From the NCBI GenBank assembly GCA_029986975.1, contig DALTWR010000007.1, forward strand, positions 1 through 11,608: a stretch of DNA of 11,608 bases, written 5' to 3'. This DNA is from Methanocorpusculum sp. (lineage in GTDB: Archaea > Halobacteriota > Methanomicrobia > Methanomicrobiales > Methanocorpusculaceae). Of the stretch, positions 1 through 8,382 are shown piece by piece (within the stretch, counting starts at the first letter, position 1; each line of letters begins with the position of its first letter). The notes below the pieces were generated by a model. The model did no database searches, was not told the DNA's origin, and saw only the letters and a program-made list of their open reading frames with translations. The translations under genes were made by a program, and so were the position numbers.

Positions 1-9
1 TGTCGTCGT

Positions 10-23
10 ATTAGTATAAATAC
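10..23 (-). promoter_or_regulatory. Candidate leftward promoter (TATA-like box) at the window edge
   Basis: Read on the minus strand, positions 20-13 give TTTATACT, close to the archaeal TATA consensus. A start site about 26 nt downstream would fall just outside the window, so any gene served would lie off the left edge. The box is fairly symmetric and could also be read on the plus strand, but I see no plus-strand gene for it to serve. It rests on a motif alone. Confidence 0.2.
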
Positions 24-32
24 CTGTTGTTT

Positions 33-46
33 CGCAATTTATTGCG
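33..46. other. Small hairpin CGCAA-TTTA-TTGCG
   Basis: A perfect 5-bp inverted repeat with a 4-nt loop lies next to a run of seven A on the plus strand (48-54). On the minus strand the T-run precedes the stem, so this does not have classic terminator order. In archaea a T-run alone can stop transcription, so it may act as a second stop behind the main operon terminator. No function is assigned. Confidence 0.2.
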
Positions 47-137
47 CAAAAAAATAGAGTAATTTAGAGGTTATGGTGTGGTAAAAAATTAGTGAAGTAC
101 TGGATAAGCGGACAAAACGCGGGTGTAAAGGCTCGCG

Positions 138-168
138 ATTTGCGTTTCTCGATTTGCGGAAATTTGCG
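138..168. repeat. Three copies of ATTTGCG in a gene-less stretch
   Basis: The heptamer ATTTGCG occurs at 138-144, 152-158 and 162-168, with start-to-start spacing of 14 and 10 nt. On the minus strand it reads CGCAAAT. The copies lie between the ATP synthase terminator and the candidate leftward promoter, so they could be iterated protein-binding sites for a gene off the left edge. Short repeats in AT-rich DNA can also be chance. Apart from this, a small hairpin (CTTCT/AGAAG at 205-209 and 216-220) and the edge elements, I see nothing in positions 1-258. Confidence 0.25.
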
Positions 169-258
169 GTTTCTTTGGAAATGCCCACTGACAAAACCAA
201 AAACCTTCTTTTCAGAGAAGAGGCTGAATAGTTACCTATTTCCATTATAAATTCAGTT

Positions 259-295
259 AAAAAAAGCTCTCACCACTCATTTTAGGAAATGAGAG
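259..295 (-). terminator. Terminator of the ATP synthase operon
   Basis: On the minus strand, CTCTCA (295-290) pairs with TGAGAG (272-267), followed one base later by seven T (265-259). A second, competing perfect stem of 7 bp (CTCATTT/AAATGAG, 276-282 with 287-293, loop TAGG) lies inside it. Archaeal RNA polymerase terminates at T-rich tracts, and this is the only such tract close behind the last operon gene, about 95 nt after the ahaD stop codon. It marks ahaD as the last gene of the operon. Confidence 0.65.
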
Positions 296-297
296 TA

Positions 298-339
298 GGG
301 GTTGGGACCCTGCATAACAGAAGTCCCCTGAGGTTCCCC
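298..339 (-). other. Structured 3' UTR hairpin downstream of ahaD
   Basis: Between the ahaD stop codon and the terminator, GGGAC (304-308) pairs with GTCCC (323-327), with an inner CTG/CAG pairing and a short loop. An outer GGGG (298-301) can pair with CCCC (336-339). A further weak CTGCC/GGCAG pairing lies at 351-355 and 375-379. This probably folds as a 3' UTR structure that protects the transcript end. I could not match it to a known riboswitch or small RNA family. Confidence 0.3.
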
Positions 340-390
340 GTCTTTCGCGTCTGCCAAAACTTAGCAGATACAGCGGCAGTATTCCTTTAT

Positions 391-1035
391 TTATGCCGCT
401 GCTTCTTCCTTTGCGGAAGACTTTCCTTTTGTTCTCTTCAGACGAGTGAGCTCTTCACGCTCCATCTCATCCAACCGCATCTTGATAAAGTCACGGGCAT
501 CAATCAGCTCCGGAATAACCTTAAACTCAAGGGCATTCACACGGCGCTTAGTTCCTTCAATTTCATCAAGCAGACGCTTCATAGTCGTATCAAGTTCTGC
601 AGAGGTAATAATACACTCAACCAGATCTTCGAATGCTTCAGCAGCCTCATCGATAACTGACGTAGTACCGATAACACCGTATCCGCGTTCATTTAACGGC
701 TTTTTCACGCTCTTCGATTCAATCTTCGGAACGACAACTCCCATAATGTTCTTGCTTTTCAGCTCAATTTCAGGATTCTCGGAAGCAGACATAGCAGCTT
801 CTTTAACACCGATAGTACCTGAAACCGTCTCAGCGATGGCAATCATCTTCTGAGCACGTGCGTACTTTTCTGCAAGCTCATTTTTGAGATCCTTAGCTTC
901 CGCTAACACCTTGAAGAACTCAAGGATTAATCCGTCGCGCTTCATTTTCAGAAGCTTATAGCCGCGCTGGGATAAACCGATTCTCTTTTTGAGACCGATT
1001 AACTCAGAACGGGTAGGCTTCACATTAAGCGCCAT
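391..1035 (-). CDS. atpD: A-type ATP synthase subunit D, AhaD (central rotor shaft)
   Basis: Subunit D is the central rotor shaft that sits inside the A3B3 head and carries rotation between ATP hydrolysis or synthesis and the membrane ring. The 214-residue product has the family's usual length. It has long amphipathic N- and C-terminal helices (about residues 8-75 and 125-200) that form an antiparallel coiled coil, joined by a glycine/valine-rich middle with a GVVVPKIES segment typical of subunit D. The N-terminus (MALNVKPTRSEL) is characteristic of the family. The C-terminal tail is Lys/Glu/Ala rich and probably disordered. The ATG at 1035 lies 6 nt after the ahaB stop, with only a weak GTGA ribosome binding site inside the ahaB end, so translation is probably coupled to ahaB. 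It is the last gene before the terminator; no ahaG follows. Confidence 0.96.
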   Translation of the reverse strand: MALNVKPTRSELIGLKKRIGLSQRGYKLLKMKRDGLILEFFKVLAEAKDLKNELAEKYARAQKMIAIAETVSGTIGVKEAAMSASENPEIELKSKNIMGVVVPKIESKSVKKPLNERGYGVIGTTSVIDEAAEAFEDLVECIITSAELDTTMKRLLDEIEGTKRRVNALEFKVIPELIDARDFIKMRLDEMEREELTRLKRTKGKSSAKEEAAA

Positions 1036-1041
1036 CGAGAA

Positions 1042-2418
1042 TCACTTCCGGTACTTCGGGTGATATGTCTTAATCAGATCACGGTCGATACGCTTCTCAA
1101 GTTCGGACTCCGGCAGACCCTGGAACATGTCCCAGCCGAGGTCAAGAGTCTGTGCGATGGAACGGTCTTCATCAGCACCCTGGCGGACAAAGCGGTTCTC
1201 GAACACATCAGCGAACTCAAGGAACTTCTGATCTCTTTCTGATAATGCATCTTTACCGACGATAGCGACTAAACCGCGGAGATCAACACCTTCTGCGTAT
1301 CCGGAATATAACATATCGGATACCTTCTTGTGGTCTTCACGGGTAAGTCCCTTACCGATACCGAGGTTCATCAGACGGGATAAGGACGGAAGAACATTGA
1401 TTGGCGGGTAGATACCCTTTCTGTGAAGTTCAGGTGAAATAACAATCTGACCTTCAGTGATGTAACCGGTTAAGTCCGGAATCGGGTGGGTGATATCGTC
1501 ACCGGGCATGGTAAGAATCGGAATCTGGGTAACGGAACCCTTCAGACCCTTGATAATACCTGCACGCTCGTAGATACATGCAAGGTTGGTGTACATGTAT
1601 CCCGGATATCCGCGGCGACCCGGAACTTCTTCACGGGCTGCACCAATCTGACGGAGTGCTTCACAGTAGTTGGTCATATCAGTTAAGATAACCAGCACAT
1701 GGTAACCGAGTTCGTATGCAAGGTACTCTGCGGTGGTAAGTGCCAGACGCGGAGTAACCGTACGCTCGACAGCCGGGTCGTCTGCTAAGTTTAAGAAGAC
1801 GACTGCACGCTCTAATGCACCGGTTCTTTCAAAGTCAGCCATGAAGTAGTTTGCTTCTTCACGGGTGATACCCATTGCTGCGAAAACTACTGCGAATGCT
1901 TCGTCTGAACCCGGAACTTTTGCCTGACGTGCAATCTGAAGTGCAATCTCGTTGTGCGGAAGACCTGCGGAAGAGAAGATCGGAAGCTTCTGACCACGGA
2001 CAAGAGTGTTGGTTCCATCGATAGTGGAGATACCAGTCTGGATGAAATCTCTCGGAGATCCTCTTGCATACGGGTTGATTGCTGCACCTTCAATGTCGAG
2101 GCGTTTGTCAGGAACAATATCCGGTCCGCCGTCAATCGGTTTTCCTCCTCCAGAAAGGATTCTTCCGAGCATGGACTTGGAAACCGGCATCTTAAAGGTT
2201 TCACCGAGGAATCTGACACCAGTGTCTTTTCCAAGACCTGTGGTGGTTTCGAAACACTGAACAACAACTAAGTCATCAGATGTATCAAGAACCTGACCGC
2301 GTTTCATCGTTCCGTCAGGAAGGACGAAGGAGACCTGTTCTTCGTAGCTGACCGGTTCAGTCTTCTCAACGAATACTAACGGTCCTGCAATTTTGGAAAC
2401 TGTCTTATACTCTTTCAT
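1042..2418 (-). CDS. atpB: A-type ATP synthase subunit B, AhaB (non-catalytic/regulatory head subunit)
   Basis: Subunit B alternates with subunit A in the soluble A3B3 hexamer and completes the nucleotide sites at the A/B interfaces without being the main catalytic subunit. The 458-residue product has the usual length. It has an N-terminal beta-barrel (about 1-75), a central RecA-like nucleotide-binding domain, and a C-terminal helical domain from about 350. The P-loop position carries SSAGLPHNE (149-157) in place of GxxxxGKT, which marks it as B rather than A. The ATP synthase alpha/beta signature [10 protein letters not shown] is at 338-347, with Arg348 next to it as a candidate arginine finger. 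The ATG at 2418 lies 2 nt after the ahaA stop codon, so A and B are probably made in matched amounts by coupled translation. Confidence 0.98.
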   Translation of the reverse strand: MKEYKTVSKIAGPLVFVEKTEPVSYEEQVSFVLPDGTMKRGQVLDTSDDLVVVQCFETTTGLGKDTGVRFLGETFKMPVSKSMLGRILSGGGKPIDGGPDIVPDKRLDIEGAAINPYARGSPRDFIQTGISTIDGTNTLVRGQKLPIFSSAGLPHNEIALQIARQAKVPGSDEAFAVVFAAMGITREEANYFMADFERTGALERAVVFLNLADDPAVERTVTPRLALTTAEYLAYELGYHVLVILTDMTNYCEALRQIGAAREEVPGRRGYPGYMYTNLACIYERAGIIKGLKGSVTQIPILTMPGDDITHPIPDLTGYITEGQIVISPELHRKGIYPPINVLPSLSRLMNLGIGKGLTREDHKKVSDMLYSGYAEGVDLRGLVAIVGKDALSERDQKFLEFADVFENRFVRQGADEDRSIAQTLDLGWDMFQGLPESELEKRIDRDLIKTYHPKYRK

Positions 2419-2420
2419 CT

Positions 2421-4169
2421 TCAGGCCCTCAGTGCTTTGAATTCTGCATCCAGTCCTTTGTAGATGTTGTCTAAGACCGGCTTGTAGTCCTTCGTGAACT
2501 TAATCTGCGGCATTTCGTTCTTTGCTTTAACAGCTAAGATCTGTGCCGGCGGAATACCTGCTGCCTGTGCGGCGTAGGCTAAGTCTGCGAAGTATCTGAT
2601 CATCTTGAACATGTCAAGCTGTTTTGCTAAGTCACAGTAGGTGTCAACAGGGTCGAAACCGTTCTGCTGTAAGAACAGTTCACGAAGCATTCTTGCAACT
2701 TCGATGGTAATCTGTTCGGTCTCCGGTAATGCATCAGAACCAACTAACTGAACGATTTCCTGTAATTCTGCTTCCTTCTGTAAGACTTCCATTGCCCATG
2801 CACGAAGCTTGTTCCACTCAGGAGATACTTTTGCATCAAAGTATTCTGCAAGCTGTCCCTGATATAAGGAGTAGGACTGCAGCCAGTTGATTGCCGGGAA
2901 GTGTCTCTTTCTGGATAAGCTTGCATCAAGTGCCCAGAAGACTTTAACGATACGCAGAGTGTTCTGCGTAACCGGCTCGGAGAAGTCACCGCCGGCAGGA
3001 GAAACTGCACCGATAACGGAAACAGAACCGGAACCGCCGTTTAAGGACTCAACTAAACCTGCACGCTCGTAGAACTCAGAAAGTCTTGAGGACAGATATG
3101 CCGGGTAACCTTCTTCACCTGGCATCTCTTCAAGTCTGGAACAGATTTCACGCATTGCTTCTGCCCAGCGGGAAGTAGAGTCTGCCATTAATGCGACATC
3201 GTAACCCTGGTCACGGAAGTATTCTGCAATGGTAATACCAGTGTAGACGGATGCTTCACGAGCTGCGACTGGCATGTTGGAGGTGTTTGCAATGAGGATA
3301 GTTCTCTCCATTAAAGAGTTTCCGGTCTTCGGATCGGTTAACTCCGGGAATTCGGTAAGAACTTCGGTCATTTCGTTTCCACGCTCACCGCATCCGATGT
3401 AGACGACGATTTCTGCATCAGACCACTTTGCAAGCTGCTGCTGGGTAACAGTCTTTCCGGAACCGAACGGACCCGGGATTGCTGCTGTTCCGCCTTTTGC
3501 AATCGGGAAGAGACCATCTAAGATTCTCTGACCAGTAAGGAGAGGAATACTCGGAGAGTGCTTCTCGACGTACGGACGCGGAACACGAACCGGCCACTTC
3601 TGCATCATCGGGAACTGTTCACCGGAGTCGAGTTCGATAACAATCTCATCGACAGTGAAGGAACCTGCTTCAATCTTTACGACCTTGCCGCCTTTTGCGT
3701 TCGGCGGAATCATAATCTTATGAACGATAGAACGGGTTTCCTGAACAGTACCGATAATCTGTCCCGGCTTTACTTCATCACCGACTTTTGCAGCCGGTAC
3801 AAATTCCCACTTCTTTTCGTGGTCAAGTCCCGGTGCTGTAACACCACGGGAAATGAAGTTACCCATCTTCTGGATAAGAACTTCCAGCGGACGCTGGATA
3901 CCGTCGTAAATACTGGTTAATAATCCCGGACCAAGCTCGACAGCGAGCGAAAGACCGGTGTTCGTGACAGGCTCTCCCGGACGAATTCCGGTAGTGGACT
4001 CATAAACCTGAATGATGATGTTTTCACCATCAATCTTGATGACCTCACCCATCAGCTGCTCATTGCCCACTTTGACGACATCATACATGTGTGCATCAAA
4101 GTTGATTGCAGTAACTACTGGACCTGCAATGCGTTTGAGTATTCCTGTATCTTTGCTTTTTACTTCCAC
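2421..4169 (-). CDS. atpA: A-type ATP synthase subunit A, AhaA (catalytic head subunit)
   Basis: This is the catalytic subunit that makes or hydrolyses ATP at the A/B interfaces of the A3B3 head. The 582-residue product is full length. It has an N-terminal beta-barrel (about 1-75), the non-homologous bulge domain found only in A/V-type catalytic subunits (about 110-190), a RecA-like core, and a C-terminal helical domain. The Walker A motif GPFGSGKT is at 233-240, with the Phe variant typical of A-type enzymes. GERGNE (261-266) carries the catalytic Glu262, and the Walker B strand ends at Asp330 (VALMAD). The signature PAINW...SYS spans 425-434. The start is GTG at 4169, overlapping the end of ahaF by 10 nt, with a weak GGTGGG element as ribosome binding site. 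The residue order is canonical and no inteins interrupt it. Confidence 0.98.
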   Translation of the reverse strand: MEVKSKDTGILKRIAGPVVTAINFDAHMYDVVKVGNEQLMGEVIKIDGENIIIQVYESTTGIRPGEPVTNTGLSLAVELGPGLLTSIYDGIQRPLEVLIQKMGNFISRGVTAPGLDHEKKWEFVPAAKVGDEVKPGQIIGTVQETRSIVHKIMIPPNAKGGKVVKIEAGSFTVDEIVIELDSGEQFPMMQKWPVRVPRPYVEKHSPSIPLLTGQRILDGLFPIAKGGTAAIPGPFGSGKTVTQQQLAKWSDAEIVVYIGCGERGNEMTEVLTEFPELTDPKTGNSLMERTILIANTSNMPVAAREASVYTGITIAEYFRDQGYDVALMADSTSRWAEAMREICSRLEEMPGEEGYPAYLSSRLSEFYERAGLVESLNGGSGSVSVIGAVSPAGGDFSEPVTQNTLRIVKVFWALDASLSRKRHFPAINWLQSYSLYQGQLAEYFDAKVSPEWNKLRAWAMEVLQKEAELQEIVQLVGSDALPETEQITIEVARMLRELFLQQNGFDPVDTYCDLAKQLDMFKMIRYFADLAYAAQAAGIPPAQILAVKAKNEMPQIKFTKDYKPVLDNIYKGLDAEFKALRA

Positions 4170-4462
4170 AAATCAACACCCACCGAACGTTTAATACGCT
4201 CTCTTAAGGAGAGACCTGTTTCCTGACCGCCTAATGTGACAATAGTCGGACGGACAGAATTTTCAATGATTACCTGTAAGCGGCGCGGTAAAGCCTCAAG
4301 GTCTGTTGCCTGGAGCACAAGGATGCCCACATTGGTGTCATCCATGACCTTCTGGATAGTCTCTGCGAGTTTTTCCGGAGTTTCAGCGGAATAGGTTTTC
4401 TGGATTCCTGCTAACTGGAATCCGACGATGAACTCTTTATTTCCAATAACTGCAATCTCCAT
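4160..4462 (-). CDS. atpF: A-type ATP synthase subunit F, AhaF (central stalk)
   Basis: Subunit F is a small central-stalk protein that binds subunit D and influences turnover of the rotor. The 100-residue product has the usual length and the alternating beta/alpha pattern of the family: an opening strand MEIAVIGN, a helix, the strand VGILVLQA near 54-61, and a C-terminal helix rich in Arg/Lys. The ATG at 4462 lies 1 nt after the ahaC stop and is preceded by GGTGATG at suitable spacing, a good archaeal ribosome binding site. The 3' end overlaps ahaA by 10 nt, which suggests that the two are coupled in translation. Confidence 0.95.
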   Translation of the reverse strand: MEIAVIGNKEFIVGFQLAGIQKTYSAETPEKLAETIQKVMDDTNVGILVLQATDLEALPRRLQVIIENSVRPTIVTLGGQETGLSLRERIKRSVGVDLWK

Positions 4463-4463
4463 G

Positions 4464-5519
4464 TTACATCACCAGATACATTTCCAGAGTCTCTGCATCA
4501 AGTCCTGCCTGCTTTCCGCGGGCTAAGGCACGTAAATTCGAGACTTCAAATTTCTTCCGCTCAAGATAAACCAGAAGCGGTGCGATTGAGAACGGGAAAC
4601 GCTTTGAAATTCTGTTCATCTGCTCAAGCTGAGCAGCGGTTAAGATGCTTTCAACAGCGTAAATCGGTTTCTTCTCGCGAAGAGCTTCTAATACTTCCTG
4701 AATTACGGGAGCCTTTACTTCTTTCTTAAGTGAATCGACAGCCTCATCCAAAGTTACACGAACTAATCTCTCGAGTTCTTCAGGTCTGAAGGAGCCTCCT
4801 TCAATCCAGACATCAAGAGAACCTGCTTCTCCTGCTCCCTGAGCACGGACTCTGAACAGGTTGATGATATTTTTAATGTCGATTTCGAACATGACGTACT
4901 TCACGAAAGGTCTTCCGTCTTTCATTCCGTTGCGTCCTGCTCTTAAGAGTGCCGCATAGTAATACTTGTACAAATCGTTTTCAATTTCACTGAACGATTT
5001 TTTCTCAAGAGCTGCGCCGAGTTTCTCGCTGATAATACCTGATATAGTCTTATTCGGCAGAGTCTCAACAATTCTCTCGATAGACGGTTCAGCAAGCATA
5101 TGGTCTAACGCCGCTGCATCAAGTGAACCGGCCGGTACAAGTACAGCCTTGATTTTTCCGTTGGAAAAGCCAAGCTGTTTACCTCGAAGGATAGTCAGAA
5201 TGTTTTGAATATCCCACTTATGAAGGTAATCTCGGGTAAATCCTTTCAATTCTCCCGGGGCAAGAGAGAGAACTCTCTGATACTCCTTTGCGAGATTCCA
5301 GGATACTGCGTTTTCAATGAGGTCAACTCCGGTAAAAGAAGCTGATAATTCATCGATTTCGCGTTTGTACTCCATCTCTTCTACGAGTCTCGTGAACTCG
5401 GGAAGTCCCATGTTTAACATCCGCATATACTCATCTTTTGCAATGAGTTTTGCTTTGCGGACACGCATACGCGTGGAAACATAGATATATGGGGCAGAAC
5501 CGCTCGATACCTCTGACAT
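4464..5519 (-). CDS. atpC: A-type ATP synthase subunit C, AhaC (rotor ring socket)
   Basis: Subunit C is the funnel-shaped socket (homologue of V-ATPase subunit d) that joins the central stalk to the proteolipid ring. From the start chosen here the product has 351 residues, close to the family norm, and is almost entirely helical. Typical stretches include RMRVRKAKL near the N-terminus and LAKEYQRVL in the first third. The open frame extends to TTG at 5534, inside the end of ahaE. I prefer ATG at 5519, because GAGGT stands 4 nt before it and this leaves a 7-nt gap after the ahaE stop. The TTG version would add five residues (MDEVK) and has no good ribosome binding site. The downstream gene ahaF begins 1 nt after the stop codon. 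Confidence 0.94.
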   Translation of the reverse strand: MSEVSSGSAPYIYVSTRMRVRKAKLIAKDEYMRMLNMGLPEFTRLVEEMEYKREIDELSASFTGVDLIENAVSWNLAKEYQRVLSLAPGELKGFTRDYLHKWDIQNILTILRGKQLGFSNGKIKAVLVPAGSLDAAALDHMLAEPSIERIVETLPNKTISGIISEKLGAALEKKSFSEIENDLYKYYYAALLRAGRNGMKDGRPFVKYVMFEIDIKNIINLFRVRAQGAGEAGSLDVWIEGGSFRPEELERLVRVTLDEAVDSLKKEVKAPVIQEVLEALREKKPIYAVESILTAAQLEQMNRISKRFPFSIAPLLVYLERKKFEVSNLRALARGKQAGLDAETLEMYLVM

Positions 5520-5526
5520 TTTTACC

Positions 5527-6102
5527 TCATCCAAACAGAATTTCCGATGCGTCCTTTAAACTGGATTCCCAGACATCGTTCATGAATGTCTTGTAGGAAT
5601 AGTCCAGAGTAATCTGACCATCAGCGCTTTTCACAATGACACCACCGAGAATATCAATGGCGCCTCCAAACGTAAATCCGGAAAGGGTCTTTAACTCAAG
5701 TGCTGCTTCGACTGCCTTCTGATCTTTTGCGTTCGCAAAAACTTCTCCTTTCTTAATCTGCCCTGCAGCTTCTTTGAGAAGTTCCTTGATTGCTTTTTCA
5801 GATGTCTTGGCAGGAAGCTGTGCAATTGCGTCTTCTGCGCCGGCATAGACTTTTTCAAGAAGCTCTTTTTGTGCGTTTAAGAGATCACGCTTGACAACAA
5901 GATTTGCACTTGCCACCTCACGGACTTCAATTCTCTCTGCAAGGACTGCTGCGTCCTTTTCTGCGTTGAGTTTGATCTCCTGTGCACGGAGGTTTGCTTC
6001 GCTGACGATAGTCTTTGCCTGGGAATCAGCCTCTGCTTTTACTGCAGCTGCTTTTGCGTCGCCCTTTCTTTTGATTTCGTCTACTACTGCCTCAAGTCCC
6101 AT
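5527..6102 (-). CDS. atpE: A-type ATP synthase subunit E, AhaE (peripheral stalk)
   Basis: Subunit E pairs with subunit H to form the peripheral stalks that hold the A3B3 head still against rotor torque. The 191-residue product has the family layout: a long charged N-terminal helix rich in Ala, Glu and Lys (about 1-90), suited to a right-handed coiled coil with H, followed by a mixed alpha/beta C-terminal domain (about 105-191) that caps the head. GGAIDILGGVIVKSADG near 145-161 is the characteristic E-subunit strand-turn-strand region. The ATG at 6102 follows the ahaK stop codon by 15 nt, the largest gap in the operon. A GGGG-rich element in that gap is a weak ribosome binding site. Confidence 0.94.
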   Translation of the reverse strand: MGLEAVVDEIKRKGDAKAAAVKAEADSQAKTIVSEANLRAQEIKLNAEKDAAVLAERIEVREVASANLVVKRDLLNAQKELLEKVYAGAEDAIAQLPAKTSEKAIKELLKEAAGQIKKGEVFANAKDQKAVEAALELKTLSGFTFGGAIDILGGVIVKSADGQITLDYSYKTFMNDVWESSLKDASEILFG

Positions 6103-6117
6103 GTTAAGCGTCCCCGC

Positions 6118-6384
6118 TTAAATGAACATGATCATGATTGAGATGACGAGACCAAGGATAACGAGGGTTTCCGGAATGGCGATAAAGACGAGTGCCAGAC
6201 CAAGCATACCTTTGTCTTCTGCAATTGCGCCGAATGCTGCTGCACCGATACCCTGCTGGGCAAGACCGGTACCAACACCGCCAAGACCTACACCAAGACC
6301 TGCACCGATTGCGCCAAGTCCTTTTCCAATGAGCTTTGCTGATTCTAAATCAACTAATGAAGTTACTGCTGTTTCTAAGACCAT
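6118..6384 (-). CDS. atpK: A-type ATP synthase subunit K, AhaK (proteolipid c-ring subunit)
   Basis: This is the membrane rotor subunit; many copies form the ring that carries the coupling ion. The 88-residue product is a single hairpin of two transmembrane helices (about 15-54 and 58-88) joined by the AEDKG loop. Helix 1 is packed with glycine and alanine, as needed for close packing in the ring. Helix 2 carries the ion-binding Glu72 in a Pro-Glu-Thr motif (71-73). Gln43 in helix 1 is placed where Na+-binding rings have their glutamine ligand, so Na+ coupling is possible. This is the plain single-hairpin form, not one of the multi-hairpin fusions known from some methanogens. The ATG at 6384 lies 3 nt after the ahaI stop with a GAGGAA ribosome binding site 7-8 nt upstream, consistent with a need for high yield. 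Confidence 0.97.
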   Translation of the reverse strand: MVLETAVTSLVDLESAKLIGKGLGAIGAGLGVGLGGVGTGLAQQGIGAAAFGAIAEDKGMLGLALVFIAIPETLVILGLVISIMIMFI

Positions 6385-6387
6385 TTT

Positions 6388-8382
6388 TTATTCCTCTGAG
6401 AATTTTCTTTTAAGTCCGAAAGGTTTGTAAATTATGCCGCCGCCCTGATAGAATTTCATGAAGAATTCCACGAAGTGAAGACGAATGGAGTTAATTGCGC
6501 CATCGAGAACACCAAGGACTGCGTTGACTGCATGTCCGACTATAAGAAGCAGGACTGCTGCGATTATCAATACGATACCAAGTACGCTGAATCCTCCGTC
6601 AAATGCCATGCCGAAGAACATTCCGGCAAAGTAGTTGACAACCATACCAATAGCCACAGAGGATAATCCTATTGCTGCAATACGAGAGAAGGATAACATG
6701 TGGGAAAGCAGGTTGCTTGGAAGTTCCATAATATCTAATACATTCTCCATTAAGACGAAGACAAGACCTACTACAAACATTACAATAGCAATGATTGTGC
6801 AAATGAATCCTGCAGTTCCGGAAATATACGGAATCCAGATCATCAGGTTTGCGTTTGCAAGGACAGTGTTTAAGTCAATTAATGAGAAGACTGCAAGTAA
6901 CATACCCCAGAGCATAAAGTTCCATCCAAGATTGGAAAGAATTGCTTTTGTTCTGTGCTTTCCGGGGTGGTCCATTCTTGCATGGTTAATCATTCCAAAG
7001 ATTCTACCCACGCTGATGTAAATGATACCAAGTGCTACAGATAAGATAAGCAGATCCATAATATTTGGAGTGTGTACTGCACCTATCGGTAAGTGTCTTA
7101 CAAAGAGCACAGGGTGCCACCAGAGTGATAAAGTGAAGAATTCACTGTAAATTAGACCAAAGACAATGGTCGATATGGACACGCCATAAAGGACGCCCAT
7201 GATTTTTTTACCCATGTCGCCAAGGCGCAGGATAAACTTGCGCAGAATTAATGCGATAATCAGGTAAATCAGACCGTATCCGACATCTCCGACAATGATA
7301 CCGAATAAAATCGGGAACATTATGCCGAGAATGACAGTCGGGTCAAGTTCTCTGTATTTTGGACGTGCATACAAGTCCAGTAATACTTCGCCTGGTTTGG
7401 TGATTCCGGGATTGTTATATTCCACTGGAACCTCGTCATAGTTGATTTCATCTTCATCAACTGTGACGTATACTTTTCCGCTTGTTGCCTGTTTAAGTCC
7501 GGCTTCAAGCTTTTCAACGTCGTCAAACGGCACCCATCCGTCAATGACGAATGCTTCTTCGGTTGTTGCGAACCGAAGCGGTGCTTCTGCGCGTTCTACA
7601 TCACACGAAAGAACTTCATCGCATGCTGCAAGAAGATCTGCGTATTTTGTCTTTGCCTCAAGAACTTTGGCGTTTGCATCTTCAGCTTCCGCTTTAGCCT
7701 GGGTCAAGGCTGCTGCGTACTGATCGATTGCTGCCTGAACAGATCCTGTTCCGGTCGGCAGGTTTACTGCAATGTAACCTGCATCAGAAAGAATCGATTC
7801 TGCCTTTGCTGCATTTTCACGTCCGACGAATACAACGATGAATCCTTTTTCTTTCTTCTCGCCTGCGGCATAGAATTTTTCGCAGGGGATGTCAAATTCA
7901 ACATCGTTTTCAATATATCCGGCATATGCAGTTATGCTTTCATAGCCGTGGTATAATTCAAGTTCGGCGGGAACTGTTGCAAAAGGCTGCAGTTCTGTAA
8001 TCCGCTGTTCGCATTCCCGGATTTTTGCCTCAGCATTCGAACGCTTTGCCGTGAGCGCACTAACTTCTTCAGAGATCTTCGGAAGTTCATTTTTAATTGC
8101 TGCTCGAATCGTTTCTGCCGGACGTACGGGAACGTCAAATTGCGTTTTCGGGGCGGTCTGGAAGACGTTCTCTATAGATCTTACTTTAATAAGGTCTGAA
8201 GAGAGTTCTCCGGCGTTTGGCATAGGTACACCTATCTTTACGCCTTCGTATCCTTCCTTACCCTGGTCGACAAAATCAGTGATGTGGAATACCTGGTGAC
8301 GATATAATTCGCTCACTACTGACGCCATCTGGTCTTTGCCTGCGGCAATTAACAGATGGGTCATCGGCTTAGGCTGAAACAT
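6388..8382 (-). CDS. atpI: A-type ATP synthase subunit I, AhaI (membrane stator, a-subunit equivalent)
   Basis: Subunit I is the membrane stator that lets ions move past the proteolipid ring and anchors the peripheral stalks. The 664-residue product has the family's two halves: a cytoplasmic N-terminal arm (about 1-345) with coiled-coil stretches near 88-130 and 215-260, and a C-terminal membrane half with about eight helices from about 348 to 626. The conserved channel arginine lies in LSFSRIAAIGL (Arg567), with the preceding Glu553 in ELPSN. A second conserved set lies near the C-terminus: His617, Asn620, Arg634 and Glu639, ending in the KFYQGGG segment typical of subunit I. The ATG at 8382 overlaps the end of ahaH by 14 nt and has AAGGAGA about 7 nt upstream, a strong ribosome binding site. 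Confidence 0.97.
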   Translation of the reverse strand: MFQPKPMTHLLIAAGKDQMASVVSELYRHQVFHITDFVDQGKEGYEGVKIGVPMPNAGELSSDLIKVRSIENVFQTAPKTQFDVPVRPAETIRAAIKNELPKISEEVSALTAKRSNAEAKIRECEQRITELQPFATVPAELELYHGYESITAYAGYIENDVEFDIPCEKFYAAGEKKEKGFIVVFVGRENAAKAESILSDAGYIAVNLPTGTGSVQAAIDQYAAALTQAKAEAEDANAKVLEAKTKYADLLAACDEVLSCDVERAEAPLRFATTEEAFVIDGWVPFDDVEKLEAGLKQATSGKVYVTVDEDEINYDEVPVEYNNPGITKPGEVLLDLYARPKYRELDPTVILGIMFPILFGIIVGDVGYGLIYLIIALILRKFILRLGDMGKKIMGVLYGVSISTIVFGLIYSEFFTLSLWWHPVLFVRHLPIGAVHTPNIMDLLILSVALGIIYISVGRIFGMINHARMDHPGKHRTKAILSNLGWNFMLWGMLLAVFSLIDLNTVLANANLMIWIPYISGTAGFICTIIAIVMFVVGLVFVLMENVLDIMELPSNLLSHMLSFSRIAAIGLSSVAIGMVVNYFAGMFFGMAFDGGFSVLGIVLIIAAVLLLIVGHAVNAVLGVLDGAINSIRLHFVEFFMKFYQGGGIIYKPFGLKRKFSEE

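Noticed and set aside
39..245. Minus-strand 68-codon open frame beyond the operon terminator
   Set aside because: No ribosome binding site, low-complexity and Arg/Ser-rich product with no recognisable domain, and it starts right behind the terminator. Most likely chance.
296..390. Riboswitch, tRNA or small RNA gene in the 3' UTR of ahaD
   Set aside because: No cloverleaf or tRNA consensus arms, and no match to riboswitch cores I know; only simple hairpins.
289..853. Plus-strand frames opposite ahaD (289-660 and 446-853)
   Set aside because: They are antisense to a clear coiled-coil gene, and the Ser/Arg/Ile-rich products mirror its Glu/Ala/Lys codons.
1887..2271. Several open frames on both strands inside ahaB, up to 126 codons
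   Set aside because: All overlap the conserved AhaB core in other frames and have no family features; shadow frames.
6122..6430. 102-codon plus-strand frame opposite ahaK
   Set aside because: It is the complement of a Gly/Ala-rich proteolipid gene, which yields a Pro/Ala-rich frame without meaning.
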